From: Nitrosomonas sp.
GTDB lineage: Bacteria > Pseudomonadota > Gammaproteobacteria > Burkholderiales > Nitrosomonadaceae
Length of the DNA stretch: 37,241 nt
Direction: 5' to 3'
Assembly (NCBI GenBank): GCA_028577615.1
Contig: JAJSDU010000029.1
Location: 1-37,241 of the forward strand
Under the pieces are notes generated by a model, which ran no database searches, was not told the origin of the DNA, and saw nothing but the letters and a program-made list of their open reading frames with translations. Both the position numbers and the translations under genes were made by a program. Below, piece after piece: positions 17,657 through 27,001 of the stretch (its first letter is position 1; every line of letters begins with the position of its first letter).

Positions 17657-18367
17657 ATGCGACAAATTGTACTGGATACGGAAACCACCGGACTGGAACA
17701 CAAATCAGGGCATCGCATTGTCGAGATCGCTGCGGTTGAAATCCGCAACAGACAATTGACAGGCAATCATTTTCATCATTACCTGAACCCTGAGCGTGAT
17801 AGCGATCCTGGCGCCTTGCAGGTTCATGGACTGACGCGCGCATTTCTTGAAGACAAACCCAGATTCAACGAAATCTGCAAATTATTTATTGACTTCATCA
17901 GCGATGCGGAGCTGATCATTCACAACGCGCCGTTCGATGTCGGTTTTCTGAATCATGAGCTGGGGCTGGCAAAACAGCAGCCGCTCGATATTTATTGCGC
18001 GGGAATTACCGATACACTCAAGCTGGCTAAAGAACTCCACCCCGGAAAACGCAACAACCTGGATGCGCTGTGCGAACGCTACAAGGTTGACAATTCCAGA
18101 CGGACACTGCATGGCGCACTATTGGATGCGGAGCTTCTGGCGGAAGTGTATCTTGCGATGACGCGCGGACAGGAATCATTGTTAATCGATCTTGATCTTT
18201 CAAATCCGATTGACAGTTCCGCAGTCTGTGATGTTGGAAGCTTGAACCTGCGCATCCTGCCCGCATCCGCTGCGGAAACAGAACTGCATGATCAGCTTCT
18301 GGCGCATATCGACAAAGAAAGTAATCAGCGCTGCATATGGAAAAAACTGCAATCCATTGATAATTAA
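17657..18367 (+). CDS. dnaQ: DNA polymerase III epsilon subunit (3'-5' proofreading exonuclease)
   Basis: A 236-aa exonuclease subunit of the replicative polymerase. The DEDDh motifs are in order: VLDTETTGLE (Exo I), IHNAPFDVGFLNHE (Exo II) and HGALLDAELLAEVY (Exo III, with catalytic His and Asp). A C-terminal tail after about residue 180 would bind the alpha subunit. Length and order match DnaQ. It lies directly downstream of rnhA on the same strand and is convergent with the TPR gene 32 bp away. Confidence 0.96.
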   Translation: MRQIVLDTETTGLEHKSGHRIVEIAAVEIRNRQLTGNHFHHYLNPERDSDPGALQVHGLTRAFLEDKPRFNEICKLFIDFISDAELIIHNAPFDVGFLNHELGLAKQQPLDIYCAGITDTLKLAKELHPGKRNNLDALCERYKVDNSRRTLHGALLDAELLAEVYLAMTRGQESLLIDLDLSNPIDSSAVCDVGSLNLRILPASAAETELHDQLLAHIDKESNQRCIWKKLQSIDN

Positions 18368-18399
18368 TTCAGTGACGCCTGTTTCAATGTCTGCGCATT

Positions 18400-19023
18400 T
18401 TATTCCCGCCAGCGGCCTGCAGAACGTAACTGCTGCTTCAGTCCTTGCAGTGGAAAATCCTGGGCATAGGCCTTCTTGGCAAAATGAACCGCTTTTTCAT
18501 AGTCTCTTTTTTTTAAATAAACCAACCCTATGTTATAAGCCGTCAACGGATTATCCGGTTCAAGATCAATTGCAAACAGCAACTGCTCCAGTGCCAGATC
18601 CAGTTTGTTGATTTTCAGCAAATGATTGCTGAAAACCATGCGTACCATCGCGTCATCCGGTTTGAAACGCACAGCACGCTCGAAATAACACAGTGTTGTA
18701 AACCTTGCGCCCGGTGGTCTGGACACCCTGTCCCTTATACTTAACCGGCTCAATGTTTCCAGCGCGCGGTGATGGTTCGGAAAAGTACTCAGGACAAAGT
18801 CAAGATCGCCACCGAATGTACTGGTATCCGGAGCAATAAGCTGTTCGACATTCTTTGAGAAATGATGTGTTTCGACCGTGTTAAGCAGCACTCTTTGCTC
18901 GTTTCTATAATCAAAAGGACCATTGCCGCGATTACCATCCAGCTCGCCACAGATTGACGACGCCTGGCTTATCGTGACATTGAGCAGAAAAAATACAGCG
19001 ATCAAAAACAAGAAATGTTTCAT
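18400..19023 (-). CDS. Exported TPR-repeat protein, function unknown
   Basis: A 207-aa protein with an N-terminal signal peptide (MKHFLFLIAVFFLLNVTISQ, then ASS). The ATG at 19023 is chosen over longer in-frame starts because the signal begins there. Residues about 110-200 contain two to three tetratricopeptide-like repeats (ALEQLLFAIDLEPDNPLTAY and YLKKRDYEKAVHFAKKAY). The mature N-terminus has a Cys (SSICGE). It should be periplasmic and mediate protein contacts; the partner is unknown. It is divergent from msrB with about 145 bp between the starts. Confidence 0.8.
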   Translation of the reverse strand: MKHFLFLIAVFFLLNVTISQASSICGELDGNRGNGPFDYRNEQRVLLNTVETHHFSKNVEQLIAPDTSTFGGDLDFVLSTFPNHHRALETLSRLSIRDRVSRPPGARFTTLCYFERAVRFKPDDAMVRMVFSNHLLKINKLDLALEQLLFAIDLEPDNPLTAYNIGLVYLKKRDYEKAVHFAKKAYAQDFPLQGLKQQLRSAGRWRE

Positions 19024-19168
19024 AATGTAACCATTATATCCATTGAAAATGATTGCTTTGCAGTTTCTTTGGCTACTGCGTGTGCAATGACATGTAGACA
19101 ATTTCCGGGGCAGGCATAATCTTGCCATCAAATTACATAGGCTTACAATCATTAAATAAAGTTTAGAT

Positions 19169-19651
19169 ATGAATAATAAGCACAATCCCTTTAAAACATT
19201 TCAAAAAGATGCGGTAAAACTGAAAGAAACGCTGACCGATCTTCAGTATCACGTCACTCAGAAAGCAGGAACTGAACCGCCGTTTCATAATGCATTCTGG
19301 AACAGCAAGGAAGAAGGCATTTATGTGGACATCGTTTCCGGCGAACCGCTGTTTGCATCAATTCATAAGTTTGATTCAGGCACAGGCTGGCCGAGCTTCT
19401 CTCAACCGATTGATGCGCACTTTATACAGCTGAAAAAAGACTACGAACTTCTGGCGCCACGCGATGAAGTGCGCAGCCGGTATGCCGACAGTCATCTCGG
19501 GCACGTGTTCAACGACGGACCGCCGCCGACAGGATTGCGTTACTGCATCAATTCCGCCGCGCTGAAATTCATCCCGCGCAATACACTCCAGGCAACGGGT
19601 TATGGCGACTATACCAGTCTTTTCGATGATCATGCCAGACAGCAGGAATGA
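19169..19651 (+). CDS. msrB: Peptide-methionine (R)-S-oxide reductase MsrB, single-cysteine form
   Basis: A 160-aa enzyme that reduces methionine-R-sulfoxide in proteins. The fold markers [45 protein letters not shown] and [12 protein letters not shown] are all present. The catalytic Cys is C126, which is the only cysteine in the protein. The two CxxC zinc pairs of the zinc-binding subgroup are therefore absent, and no resolving Cys is visible. The family includes zinc-free members, so this is probably active. Its stop overlaps the nhaC start (ATGA at 19648-19651), implying translational coupling. Confidence 0.95.
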   Translation: MNNKHNPFKTFQKDAVKLKETLTDLQYHVTQKAGTEPPFHNAFWNSKEEGIYVDIVSGEPLFASIHKFDSGTGWPSFSQPIDAHFIQLKKDYELLAPRDEVRSRYADSHLGHVFNDGPPPTGLRYCINSAALKFIPRNTLQATGYGDYTSLFDDHARQQE

Positions 19652-21099
19652 CTCAAACCGGAATACCATCATCGAGTAACGATCGCTCCGAAGCAAAGCT
19701 GGAAGCACTGCTGACGGGAAAACGGCTGCCGTCACTGGCACACGCGATCGGGTGTTTCTCCGGCGTGTTTTTGATGATTTCATCGGGTTTGTTCATTTTT
19801 GAAATCAGCCTGCATGTCATCATGTTTCTGGCGCTGATCTGGGTTGTTATCCAAGCATCCTGGCTCGGACATTCATTTGTCATTGTGCGTCAGATGATGA
19901 ATCACGGCATCAGCAAGGCACTCCCCGCATTGTATATTTTCCTGCTGATCGGCATGGTAATCGCAAGTTACATGCAAAGCGGCACAATCGCAAGCCTGCT
20001 CTATTACGGGATTGACTGGCTCAACCCGGTCATTTTTCTGCCTGCCGGACTGATATTGTGTTGCTTCATGTCACTGGCTACCGGTACTTCATGGGGAACG
20101 GTGGGAACACTCGGCGTTGTACTGATGGGCATCGGGGAAACCATGGGCATCCCACTCCCCTTTGTTGCAGGCATGATCATTTCAGGCGCCACATTCGGTG
20201 ATAAATTGTCGCCCATATCCGACACGACCAATCTGGCTGCCATGAGTGCGGACACTCCGCTCTACCGTCACATTCATTCCATGCTCTATACCACCGTGCC
20301 GACGTTCCTGATCGTGCTCTGTCTGTTTATCGCATTCGGGTTTCAATTTACCGATACGGTATTGCCTCGAACGCATATTGATGAAATCCGATCAGCGCTG
20401 TCAGGCGCGTATCGGCTCAACCCATGGATTACGCTGCTGCCGCTGGCGGCAATGTTCTTTTTGAGCATAAAGCGCTATGCGCCTGAAATCAGTATGGCGG
20501 TAAGTATTCTGCTTGCCGCGCTCATCGCTATTTTGTACCAGGATAAAAACGGTATTGACGTATTGAACGCACTCTGGTTGAACACCGGCGGCTCGACAGG
20601 TATCGATAATCTTGACGCATTGCTGGGCCGTGGCGGCATTTACAGCATGGCCTGGACACTGCTGCTCTCGATCATGGCGCTGGCGCTGGGCGGCATATTG
20701 CATCACGCCGGCTTTCTGCGCGTTCTGCTGGTAAATATCATCATGCATATCAAACGTATCAGCACCTTGATCGCCACGACAATTACCGCTGGTTTTATCA
20801 GCAATATCGCCATGGGCGAGGCCTATATATCCATTATTCTGAATTGCCAGCTGTTTAAAAGCACCTACGAAGAGAAAGCAATCGACAAGGCCGTATTATC
20901 CCGTTCTGTAGAGGAAGGTGCTACGCTGACCACAGCATTGATACCCTGGACAACGACCGGCACATTCTACGCCGCCACACTGGGTATCGCGACACTGGAT
21001 TATGCACCCTATGCTTTGTTGAATCTGTTGAATCCTTTTGTTTCAATCGTCATGGCGTTATTCGGCTGGGGCGTATTAAGAACCTCCGCCGGCAGATAA
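19648..21099 (+). CDS. nhaC: Na+/H+ antiporter NhaC family
   Basis: A 483-aa inner-membrane protein with about 11-12 hydrophobic helices. The stretch [20 protein letters not shown] in the middle is a strong NhaC family marker and lies in the ion path. Members exchange cytosolic Na+ for protons, or malate and lactate in some branches. The start ATG overlaps the msrB stop by 4 nt. It is convergent with metW, with a 41-bp gap in which no clear terminator was seen. Confidence 0.92.
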   Translation: MTQTGIPSSSNDRSEAKLEALLTGKRLPSLAHAIGCFSGVFLMISSGLFIFEISLHVIMFLALIWVVIQASWLGHSFVIVRQMMNHGISKALPALYIFLLIGMVIASYMQSGTIASLLYYGIDWLNPVIFLPAGLILCCFMSLATGTSWGTVGTLGVVLMGIGETMGIPLPFVAGMIISGATFGDKLSPISDTTNLAAMSADTPLYRHIHSMLYTTVPTFLIVLCLFIAFGFQFTDTVLPRTHIDEIRSALSGAYRLNPWITLLPLAAMFFLSIKRYAPEISMAVSILLAALIAILYQDKNGIDVLNALWLNTGGSTGIDNLDALLGRGGIYSMAWTLLLSIMALALGGILHHAGFLRVLLVNIIMHIKRISTLIATTITAGFISNIAMGEAYISIILNCQLFKSTYEEKAIDKAVLSRSVEEGATLTTALIPWTTTGTFYAATLGIATLDYAPYALLNLLNPFVSIVMALFGWGVLRTSAGR

Positions 21100-21140
21100 C
21101 CGATGAACACCGGTTGGCGTTGCGCCACACACAACGTCTG

Positions 21141-21785
21141 TTAATCGCGCGATTCCGGCCTCGGCGATTTATTTTGCCGCTCAAAGCGGTAAAATGCGAG
21201 CTTCCCCATCAAATTGGGCAGAAACCTGATCTGCCGGTCTTGCTGCATGACGCGGCGCTCCAGAATTTTCGCATCGCACTGCTGGCAAAAATCTTCAAAA
21301 TCTCCGAGCGTGCAAAGATGAATGTTCGGCGTGTCATACCAATGATAAGGCAAGGCTTCCGACACCGGCATATGGCCCCGGATGACCTGCAGGCGATTCT
21401 TCCAGTAACCGAAATTCGGGAAGGAAACAATACCCTCGCGTCCGACGCGCAGCATTTCCCTGATAATTCTTTCGGTGCGCCGCATCGCCTGCAGTGTCTG
21501 TGAAAGAATAACATAATCAAATGCATCGTCTGCAAAACCGGAAAGTCCCGTTTCAAGATCGCTCTGGATGACATTGATGCCATTCTTCAGGCAGCTCAGC
21601 ACATTCCCGTCATCGATGTCCACGCCATAACCAAAAATGTGGCGCTCCTGCTGCAGATATTTCAGTAATGCGCCGTCCCCACAACCCAGATCCAGTATTT
21701 TTGAATCCGCCTTGATCCAGCTGGCGATGGCCGCAAAATCGGGACGCAATTCAGCCGCTGTTGATGATGGTGTCGTCGTAACCAT
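21141..21785 (-). CDS. metW: Methionine biosynthesis protein MetW (SAM-dependent methyltransferase fold)
   Basis: A 214-aa protein with a clear SAM-binding motif I (ILDLGCGDGALLKYLQ), then YGVDIDDGNVLSC and DYVILSQTLQAM. PNFGYWKNRLQVIRGHMPVS and the YHWYDTPNIHLCTLGDFEDFC stretch are typical of MetW. It is known as the obligate companion of MetX in many proteobacteria, where the pair acts at homoserine acylation; MetW appears to assist MetX rather than act as a free methyltransferase. It follows metX by 14 bp. Confidence 0.95.
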   Translation of the reverse strand: MVTTTPSSTAAELRPDFAAIASWIKADSKILDLGCGDGALLKYLQQERHIFGYGVDIDDGNVLSCLKNGINVIQSDLETGLSGFADDAFDYVILSQTLQAMRRTERIIREMLRVGREGIVSFPNFGYWKNRLQVIRGHMPVSEALPYHWYDTPNIHLCTLGDFEDFCQQCDAKILERRVMQQDRQIRFLPNLMGKLAFYRFERQNKSPRPESRD

Positions 21786-21799
21786 AATGATCGTATTTA

Positions 21800-22927
21800 C
21801 TAAACCTTGATATTATTCATATAAGCCCGCACCAGTTGATGATAATAGGCATCGTTCATCAGAAATGAGTCATGGCCGTGTGCTGAAGTGATTTCAGCGT
21901 AACTGACGTTGATGTTATTTTTCAGCAACGCCTTGACGATATCCCGGGAGCGTTCCGGCGAGAAGCGCCAGTCCGTCGTGAACGAGAGTACCAGAAAACC
22001 GGCTTTGGCCACTTTAAACGCGGCAGTCAGGTCACCGTCATAGGCATTGGCCGGATCAAAGTAATCCAGCGCCTTGGTCATCAACAGATAACTGTTGGCA
22101 TCAAACAAATCACTGAATTTATCGCCCTGATAACGCAGATACGATTCAATCTCAAATTCGACATCATAGCCAAAAGAGAATTTTCCATCCCTCAGATCGC
22201 GCCCGAACTTCGTCGCCATCGAGTGATCCGAAAGATAGGTGATATGGCCAAGCATGCGCGCCAGCCTTAAACCGCGCCGCGGCACTGTATTGTAGGCATA
22301 GTAGTCACCGCCATAAAAATCCTGATCGGTCAGGATAGCCTGGCGCGCCACATCGTTAAACGCGATATTTTGTGCGGTGAGTTTTGCCGCCGCAGCAATG
22401 ACGACAGCATGACGAACTTTCTCAGGATAATGCAGTGTCCACTGCAGCGCCTGCATTCCACCGAGACTTCCGCCGACGACAGCGGCGAATTGCGCGATAC
22501 CGAGATGCTCAGCCAACTGCGCCTGGGTTTCGACCCAGTCTTCCACGGTAACGAGGGGAAATCTGGCGCCGTAGGGATGATTTGTCGACGGATCGATGCT
22601 TGCCGGACCAGTGGACCCATGGCAACCGCCCAGATTGTTGACGCCGATGACAAAAAACTTGTCCGTATCAATGGGTTTTCCCGGTCCCACCATGTTGTCC
22701 CACCATCCGGTGCTCTTGGGTTTATCCGCATAAATGCCTGCAACATGATGATTCCCCGAGAGTGCGTGACACACCAGCAAAGCATTTGAACGATCAGCGT
22801 TTAACCGGCCATAGGTCTCGTAGACCAGATGATAGTCGCTCAATGTCGAGCCGCTTTTCAGCTCCAGAGGCTTATCGATATGCACGAACTGCGGTGTTAC
22901 GATACCGACTGAATTTGAATCTTGCAT
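21800..22927 (-). CDS. metX: Homoserine O-acyltransferase MetX
   Basis: A 375-aa cytosolic alpha/beta-hydrolase-fold enzyme that acylates L-homoserine, the first committed step of methionine synthesis. The nucleophile elbow [12 protein letters not shown] has Ser154, and the C-terminal catalytic His is H352 in [10 protein letters not shown] conserved Asp lies near TTDWRF. The family uses acetyl-CoA or succinyl-CoA; many proteobacterial MetX paired with MetW are succinyl transferases, so the donor should not be assumed. The metX-metW order with a 14-bp gap implies an operon. The upstream gene ptsI is separated by a strong terminator. Confidence 0.95.
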   Translation of the reverse strand: MQDSNSVGIVTPQFVHIDKPLELKSGSTLSDYHLVYETYGRLNADRSNALLVCHALSGNHHVAGIYADKPKSTGWWDNMVGPGKPIDTDKFFVIGVNNLGGCHGSTGPASIDPSTNHPYGARFPLVTVEDWVETQAQLAEHLGIAQFAAVVGGSLGGMQALQWTLHYPEKVRHAVVIAAAAKLTAQNIAFNDVARQAILTDQDFYGGDYYAYNTVPRRGLRLARMLGHITYLSDHSMATKFGRDLRDGKFSFGYDVEFEIESYLRYQGDKFSDLFDANSYLLMTKALDYFDPANAYDGDLTAAFKVAKAGFLVLSFTTDWRFSPERSRDIVKALLKNNINVSYAEITSAHGHDSFLMNDAYYHQLVRAYMNNIKV

Positions 22928-22976
22928 TGAATAATATCGAGAAATTTTCCGCTAAAAAACCTGTGATTATATCGCT

Positions 22977-23022
22977 AAAAATGCAACAACATCATCACCC
23001 TGTTCTGACAGCGATGTTGTTG
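22977..23022 (-). terminator. Rho-independent terminator after ptsI
   Basis: On the minus strand CAACAACATC (23022-23013) pairs perfectly with GATGTTGTTG (22993-22984) around a 19-nt loop; TTTTT follows at 22981-22977. It begins at the base after the ptsI stop and ends transcription before the metX promoter region. Confidence 0.8.
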
Positions 23023-24750
23023 TCAACCGTTCAGTTTCCTGAGAAGAAGATGCATTTTTTCCGGGTTATCCGCACGAACAATACGCTGCGCCAACGGAAT
23101 AATATCAGGTAAATTACTTTTCAGTATCTGATTCTTGATGGCGAGTAACTGCGAGGAATACATGGAAAACTGCTGCAATCCCATGCCGAGCAGCAAGCGT
23201 GTAAACTGGAGATCGCCCGCCATTTCGCCGCAGATTGAAACCGGTTTCTTGACGCGCCCTGACATCTGGATGACTCGCGATACCAGCCATAAAACAGCAG
23301 GATGAAAAGGATCGTAAAGATGCGCCACCGAGTCATCCACGCGATCAACAGCGAGCGTGTACTGAATCAGATCGTTGGTGCCAATGGATAAAAAATCCAG
23401 CCGTTGCAGAAAAATTTCCACACTGAGCGCCGCAGCGGGAATCTCGATCATACCGCCAACCTGTATCTTTTCGTCAAAACCGGCCTGCTCGTCGCGCAAT
23501 GTCTGCTTGGCGTATTCAATCATATGCAGCGCCTGGTTGACTTCGTTCAAATTCGACAGCATTGGAATCAGCAGCTTGACGTTGCCGAATTTCGATGCGC
23601 GCAATATCGCCCGCAGCTGCGTCAGAAACATTTGCGGTTCCGACAGGCTCAGGCGGATTGCGCGCAGACCCAATGCCGGATTTGCCGCAAGTTGAGGAAC
23701 ATGTTTCAAATTTTTGTCCGCGCCCAGATCAAAAGTCCGAATCGTAACCGGCTTGCCGCGCATCTGCATCGCAACGGCTCGATAGGCCTCGAATTGCTCT
23801 TCTTCTCCCGGCAGATCATCGCGGTTCATAAACAGAAACTCGCTGCGAAACAACCCGATGCCGGCAGCGCCATTCTCCTTGACCTGCTCCAGATCACCGG
23901 GTAACTCAATGTTGGCCAGCAGGTCTATGGCGGTTCCATCCAGCGTTACCGTCTTAACACTTTTCAAGCGCCTGAGTTTTTGTATTTCCAGCTCGAATTG
24001 ACTTTGCCGCAGACGGTATTCATCGAGAACATACTTGTCAGGATTGACGATGATGATCCCCTGGCTGCCGTCGACAATCAGGCAATCGCCTTCAAGAATC
24101 AGCTGGCGCGCATGATGCAGGGCTACGACAGAGGGAATATTCAAGCTGCGGGCAACAATCGCGGTATGCGACGTCAGGCTGCCCATATCGGTCAGAAAAG
24201 CAATGAACTGGTGCGGCTTGTATTGCATGATGTCGGCAGGACTCAAGTCATGCGCCACCAGGATATGATCACCCGAATGTCTGGAAGGCGGCGGATGATA
24301 ACCAGGATGACCCAGCAGCGCCTTGAGCACCCTGTCGACCACCTGTTCCACGTCTGTCCGGCGTTCGCGCAAATAAGCGTCGTCAATCGCCTCAAACTGC
24401 TCCAGCAAAACGTTCTTCTGCTGCAACAACGCCCATTCCGCATTGCAGTGTGTCTGCGAGATAATATCGCGCGCCGCATTTGTCAAAGTCGGGTCATCCA
24501 GAATCATGTGATGCAGTTCGAGAAATGCGCTGAACTCCGCCAGCGCAGGTCCGTCTGTCACTGAAGAGCGCAGCGCCTCAAAATCAGCGCGAACCATCGC
24601 GAATGCGTTATCGAGGCGATTGATCTCGGCATCGATCTGATTCCTGGGTATCAGATAGTGCATGACTTCCAGCGTTGCGGGTGCCGTCATATGCGCATGT
24701 CCTATCGCGATACCGCTTGATACGGCAATACCGTGCAGGATGAAACTCAT
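23023..24750 (-). CDS. ptsI: PTS enzyme I (phosphoenolpyruvate-protein phosphotransferase)
   Basis: A 575-aa cytosolic protein that takes phosphate from PEP and passes it to HPr. The phospho-histidine is H195 in GSLTSHTAIVARSLNIPS. The PEP-binding barrel shows GIGLFRSEFLFMNRD, RTFDLGADKNLKH, FLSIGTNDLIQYTLAVDR and the Cys-containing ICGEMAGD. Length is standard for EI. It overlaps ptsH by 4 nt and is the last gene of the EIIA-ptsH-ptsI set. No EIIB or EIIC sugar permease is nearby, which suggests a regulatory phosphorelay as in many betaproteobacteria. Confidence 0.96.
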   Translation of the reverse strand: MSFILHGIAVSSGIAIGHAHMTAPATLEVMHYLIPRNQIDAEINRLDNAFAMVRADFEALRSSVTDGPALAEFSAFLELHHMILDDPTLTNAARDIISQTHCNAEWALLQQKNVLLEQFEAIDDAYLRERRTDVEQVVDRVLKALLGHPGYHPPPSRHSGDHILVAHDLSPADIMQYKPHQFIAFLTDMGSLTSHTAIVARSLNIPSVVALHHARQLILEGDCLIVDGSQGIIIVNPDKYVLDEYRLRQSQFELEIQKLRRLKSVKTVTLDGTAIDLLANIELPGDLEQVKENGAAGIGLFRSEFLFMNRDDLPGEEEQFEAYRAVAMQMRGKPVTIRTFDLGADKNLKHVPQLAANPALGLRAIRLSLSEPQMFLTQLRAILRASKFGNVKLLIPMLSNLNEVNQALHMIEYAKQTLRDEQAGFDEKIQVGGMIEIPAAALSVEIFLQRLDFLSIGTNDLIQYTLAVDRVDDSVAHLYDPFHPAVLWLVSRVIQMSGRVKKPVSICGEMAGDLQFTRLLLGMGLQQFSMYSSQLLAIKNQILKSNLPDIIPLAQRIVRADNPEKMHLLLRKLNG

Positions 24751-25016
24751 TCACCTTCCTCGAAATAATTGTCAATCAATGCCACCAGCGCGTTCATCGC
24801 CTCATTTTCGTCATCACCATCGGTTTCAATGCGCAACCGGGTCCCCTTGCTGGCGGCCAGCGTCATGACACCCATAATGCTTTTGGCATTGACGCGCCGG
24901 TTATTGCCGGAAATCCAGACTTCGCATTTATACTGACTGGCCAGTTTAGTCAGCTTGGCGGATGCGCGAGCGTGCAACCCCAGTTTATTGATGATTTCGA
25001 CTTCTCTAAGCTGCAT
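24747..25016 (-). CDS. ptsH: PTS phosphocarrier protein HPr
   Basis: An 89-aa protein carrying phosphate from EI to EIIA. The active-site loop is LGLHARASAKL, with His15 and Arg17. NAKSIMGVMTLAASKG contains the serine (about 46) that HPr kinase targets in bacteria that have that enzyme. It overlaps EIIA by 11 nt and ptsI by 4 nt, which indicates tight translational coupling. Confidence 0.96.
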   Translation of the reverse strand: MQLREVEIINKLGLHARASAKLTKLASQYKCEVWISGNNRRVNAKSIMGVMTLAASKGTRLRIETDGDDENEAMNALVALIDNYFEEGE

Positions 25017-25410
25017 GATCTGTTACCTCGGGAATGGCGATAATGCCGTTTTTTCCGCCGCCCAGCGCCTTCTCGACAACCGTGGACAGCGTTTCATTGC
25101 GATAGGTCAGCGCTCTGACCAGCATGGGGAGATTGGCGCCGGTAATACAGGCAACCCGATTGACTTCTGTCAGCCTTGTAGCAATATTGCATGGTGTCGC
25201 GCCAAGGATATCGCACAGCACCAGCACGCCGTCGCCTGCGTCAAGCTGATGGATAATTTCGCGCACGTCAGCCAGAACATCATCGGGATTGTCTGCTGTA
25301 AAAACACCCAGATGCGTCAGCCGTTCCGGTTTTTCGGCCACCACATGACATGCGCAGCGAATCAGATGTTCGCCAAGATGCTCATGCGTGACGACCAGTA
25401 TTCCGATCAT
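25006..25410 (-). CDS. PTS EIIA component, mannose/fructose (EIIA-Man) type
   Basis: A 134-aa soluble protein with the EIIA-Man fold. The N-terminus MIGILVVTHEHLGEHL contains the phosphoacceptor His9, and LVLCDILGATPCNIA is the second family signature (usually D-x-x-G-A-T/S-P). It would accept phosphate from HPr. With no EIIB/EIIC in the window, a regulatory output is more likely than sugar uptake. It lies 51 bp downstream of lnt and overlaps ptsH by 11 nt. Confidence 0.93.
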   Translation of the reverse strand: MIGILVVTHEHLGEHLIRCACHVVAEKPERLTHLGVFTADNPDDVLADVREIIHQLDAGDGVLVLCDILGATPCNIATRLTEVNRVACITGANLPMLVRALTYRNETLSTVVEKALGGGKNGIIAIPEVTDHAA

Positions 25411-25461
25411 ATTGTATTTTCCTGGATGCTGAAAAAAGAATGTATCAAACTGACTGAGAAT

Positions 25462-26979
25462 TTACGGTATCCCGCGCCGCGCGGAAACGGCAGAGATCCA
25501 ACCCAAGCATAATAGCAAAACAGCCACTCCCAATACCAGATAGTTTCCCGTTAGAACATAAAGTGTTGCGCCACTGAAGCCCTGGGCGATGCCGTGCAGT
25601 CCGTCGGTGGTAAATACTTCAAGCTGATCAAGAATTTTTCCGCGTTGATCGATAATCGCGGTCACGCCGGTATTCGTCGACCGCAACATATAGCGCCCGG
25701 TTTCCAGTGCGCGCATTTGCGATATCTGCAAATGCTGATGCGGCCCGATTGAGCGGCCGAACCAGGCGTCGTTGCTCACGTTGACAAGTAAAGTCGCCCG
25801 CGGCAGCTGAGCAATGATTTCTTCGCCAAAAACATCCTCATAGCAGATATTCACGGCAACCTGCTGCCCAGCCAGCTGCATCGGCTGCTGATCGCCGCCG
25901 CCGCGCGAAAAATCGGATAACGGAATATGGAGCATGGTGATGACCCAGCCAAAAACAGGCTTGAGCGGAATGAACTCACCAAATGGCACCAAATGATTCT
26001 TGCGGTAAACCTGCTCGGGTGAAACGCCGAAACTGAACATGCTGTTATAATATGTGTCGACGCCATTGGTCGCATGCTCAGCCAGTCCGATGAGCACATC
26101 GCCATTGTTTTCCCGCGCATGCTCAGCCAGATAGCCCAGATAATCCGGCGGAACCGCGTCATTAAAGAGCGGAATGGAGATTTCCGGCGTGACGATCAAT
26201 CGGCTTTCGCTCTCCAGAATCAATTCCGCATAAGTCCGCATGGTTTTCTCGACATGATCCTCACGCCATTTCAGGTCCTGTTCGATATTGCCCTGCAGGA
26301 GACTGACGGTTAACGGCTCGCCAACCGGTTCAACCCAGTTGATCGACTGTAGCCCCCACCCGCCCAGCCAGATGACACCGAGAAGTAAACCAGTCCGCCC
26401 CGCCGCGGCAATATTTGCGAACCACAAGCCCAGCAGTGCCGCACTCAGCACCAGAATCAATGAAACGCCATAAACGCCGAACACCGGCGCATACCCCGCC
26501 AATGGACTGTCAGGCGCCTGGGAATAACCGAGTGCCATCCATGGAAAGCCGGTAAACAGAGTACCGCGCAACCATTCGGTGAGCATCCAGGCAGCCGCGA
26601 TCGCCAATACCCAGATATAGGGCAAAGCCGCCCGCATGCGGAAAGCCAGCCAGCCGCATAACGCCGGATACAACGAAAGATAGGCGCAGAGCAGGATCAA
26701 AGCAAAAACCGCCAGCGCAGGCGGCATAGCGCCGAAATCATGCAGACTGACGTACAGCCAGGTCACGCCGGCGCCAAACAGGCCCATGCCATACGCGAAC
26801 CCCAGCCAGGCAGATTGCGCGGCAGTCGCGCATCGGCGCCAGAACAGAAAGAGCAATGCCAGAGTAAGCAGCGGCACAGGAAACCAGTAAAAAGGCGCAA
26901 AACCGGAAACGGTCAGCATGCCCAGAAAAAGAGCCAGCATGTATCGCATTGGGGCGTCAGGCAGTCGGACGGCGCGCAT
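25462..26979 (-). CDS. lnt: Apolipoprotein N-acyltransferase
   Basis: A 505-aa inner-membrane enzyme that adds the third acyl chain to the N-terminal cysteine of lipoproteins. The N-terminal half has 6-7 membrane helices; the C-terminal half is a nitrilase-like domain in the periplasm. The catalytic triad is visible as E266 (VTPEISIP), K327 (YRKNHLVPFGEF) and C379 (NICYEDVFGEE). A final membrane helix closes the protein. Length is typical. The MFS gene ends 22 bp upstream on the same strand, so they are probably cotranscribed. Confidence 0.95.
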   Translation of the reverse strand: MRAVRLPDAPMRYMLALFLGMLTVSGFAPFYWFPVPLLTLALLFLFWRRCATAAQSAWLGFAYGMGLFGAGVTWLYVSLHDFGAMPPALAVFALILLCAYLSLYPALCGWLAFRMRAALPYIWVLAIAAAWMLTEWLRGTLFTGFPWMALGYSQAPDSPLAGYAPVFGVYGVSLILVLSAALLGLWFANIAAAGRTGLLLGVIWLGGWGLQSINWVEPVGEPLTVSLLQGNIEQDLKWREDHVEKTMRTYAELILESESRLIVTPEISIPLFNDAVPPDYLGYLAEHARENNGDVLIGLAEHATNGVDTYYNSMFSFGVSPEQVYRKNHLVPFGEFIPLKPVFGWVITMLHIPLSDFSRGGGDQQPMQLAGQQVAVNICYEDVFGEEIIAQLPRATLLVNVSNDAWFGRSIGPHQHLQISQMRALETGRYMLRSTNTGVTAIIDQRGKILDQLEVFTTDGLHGIAQGFSGATLYVLTGNYLVLGVAVLLLCLGWISAVSARRGIP

Positions 26980-27001
26980 AATAATAATCGCTCAAACGGA
27001 A

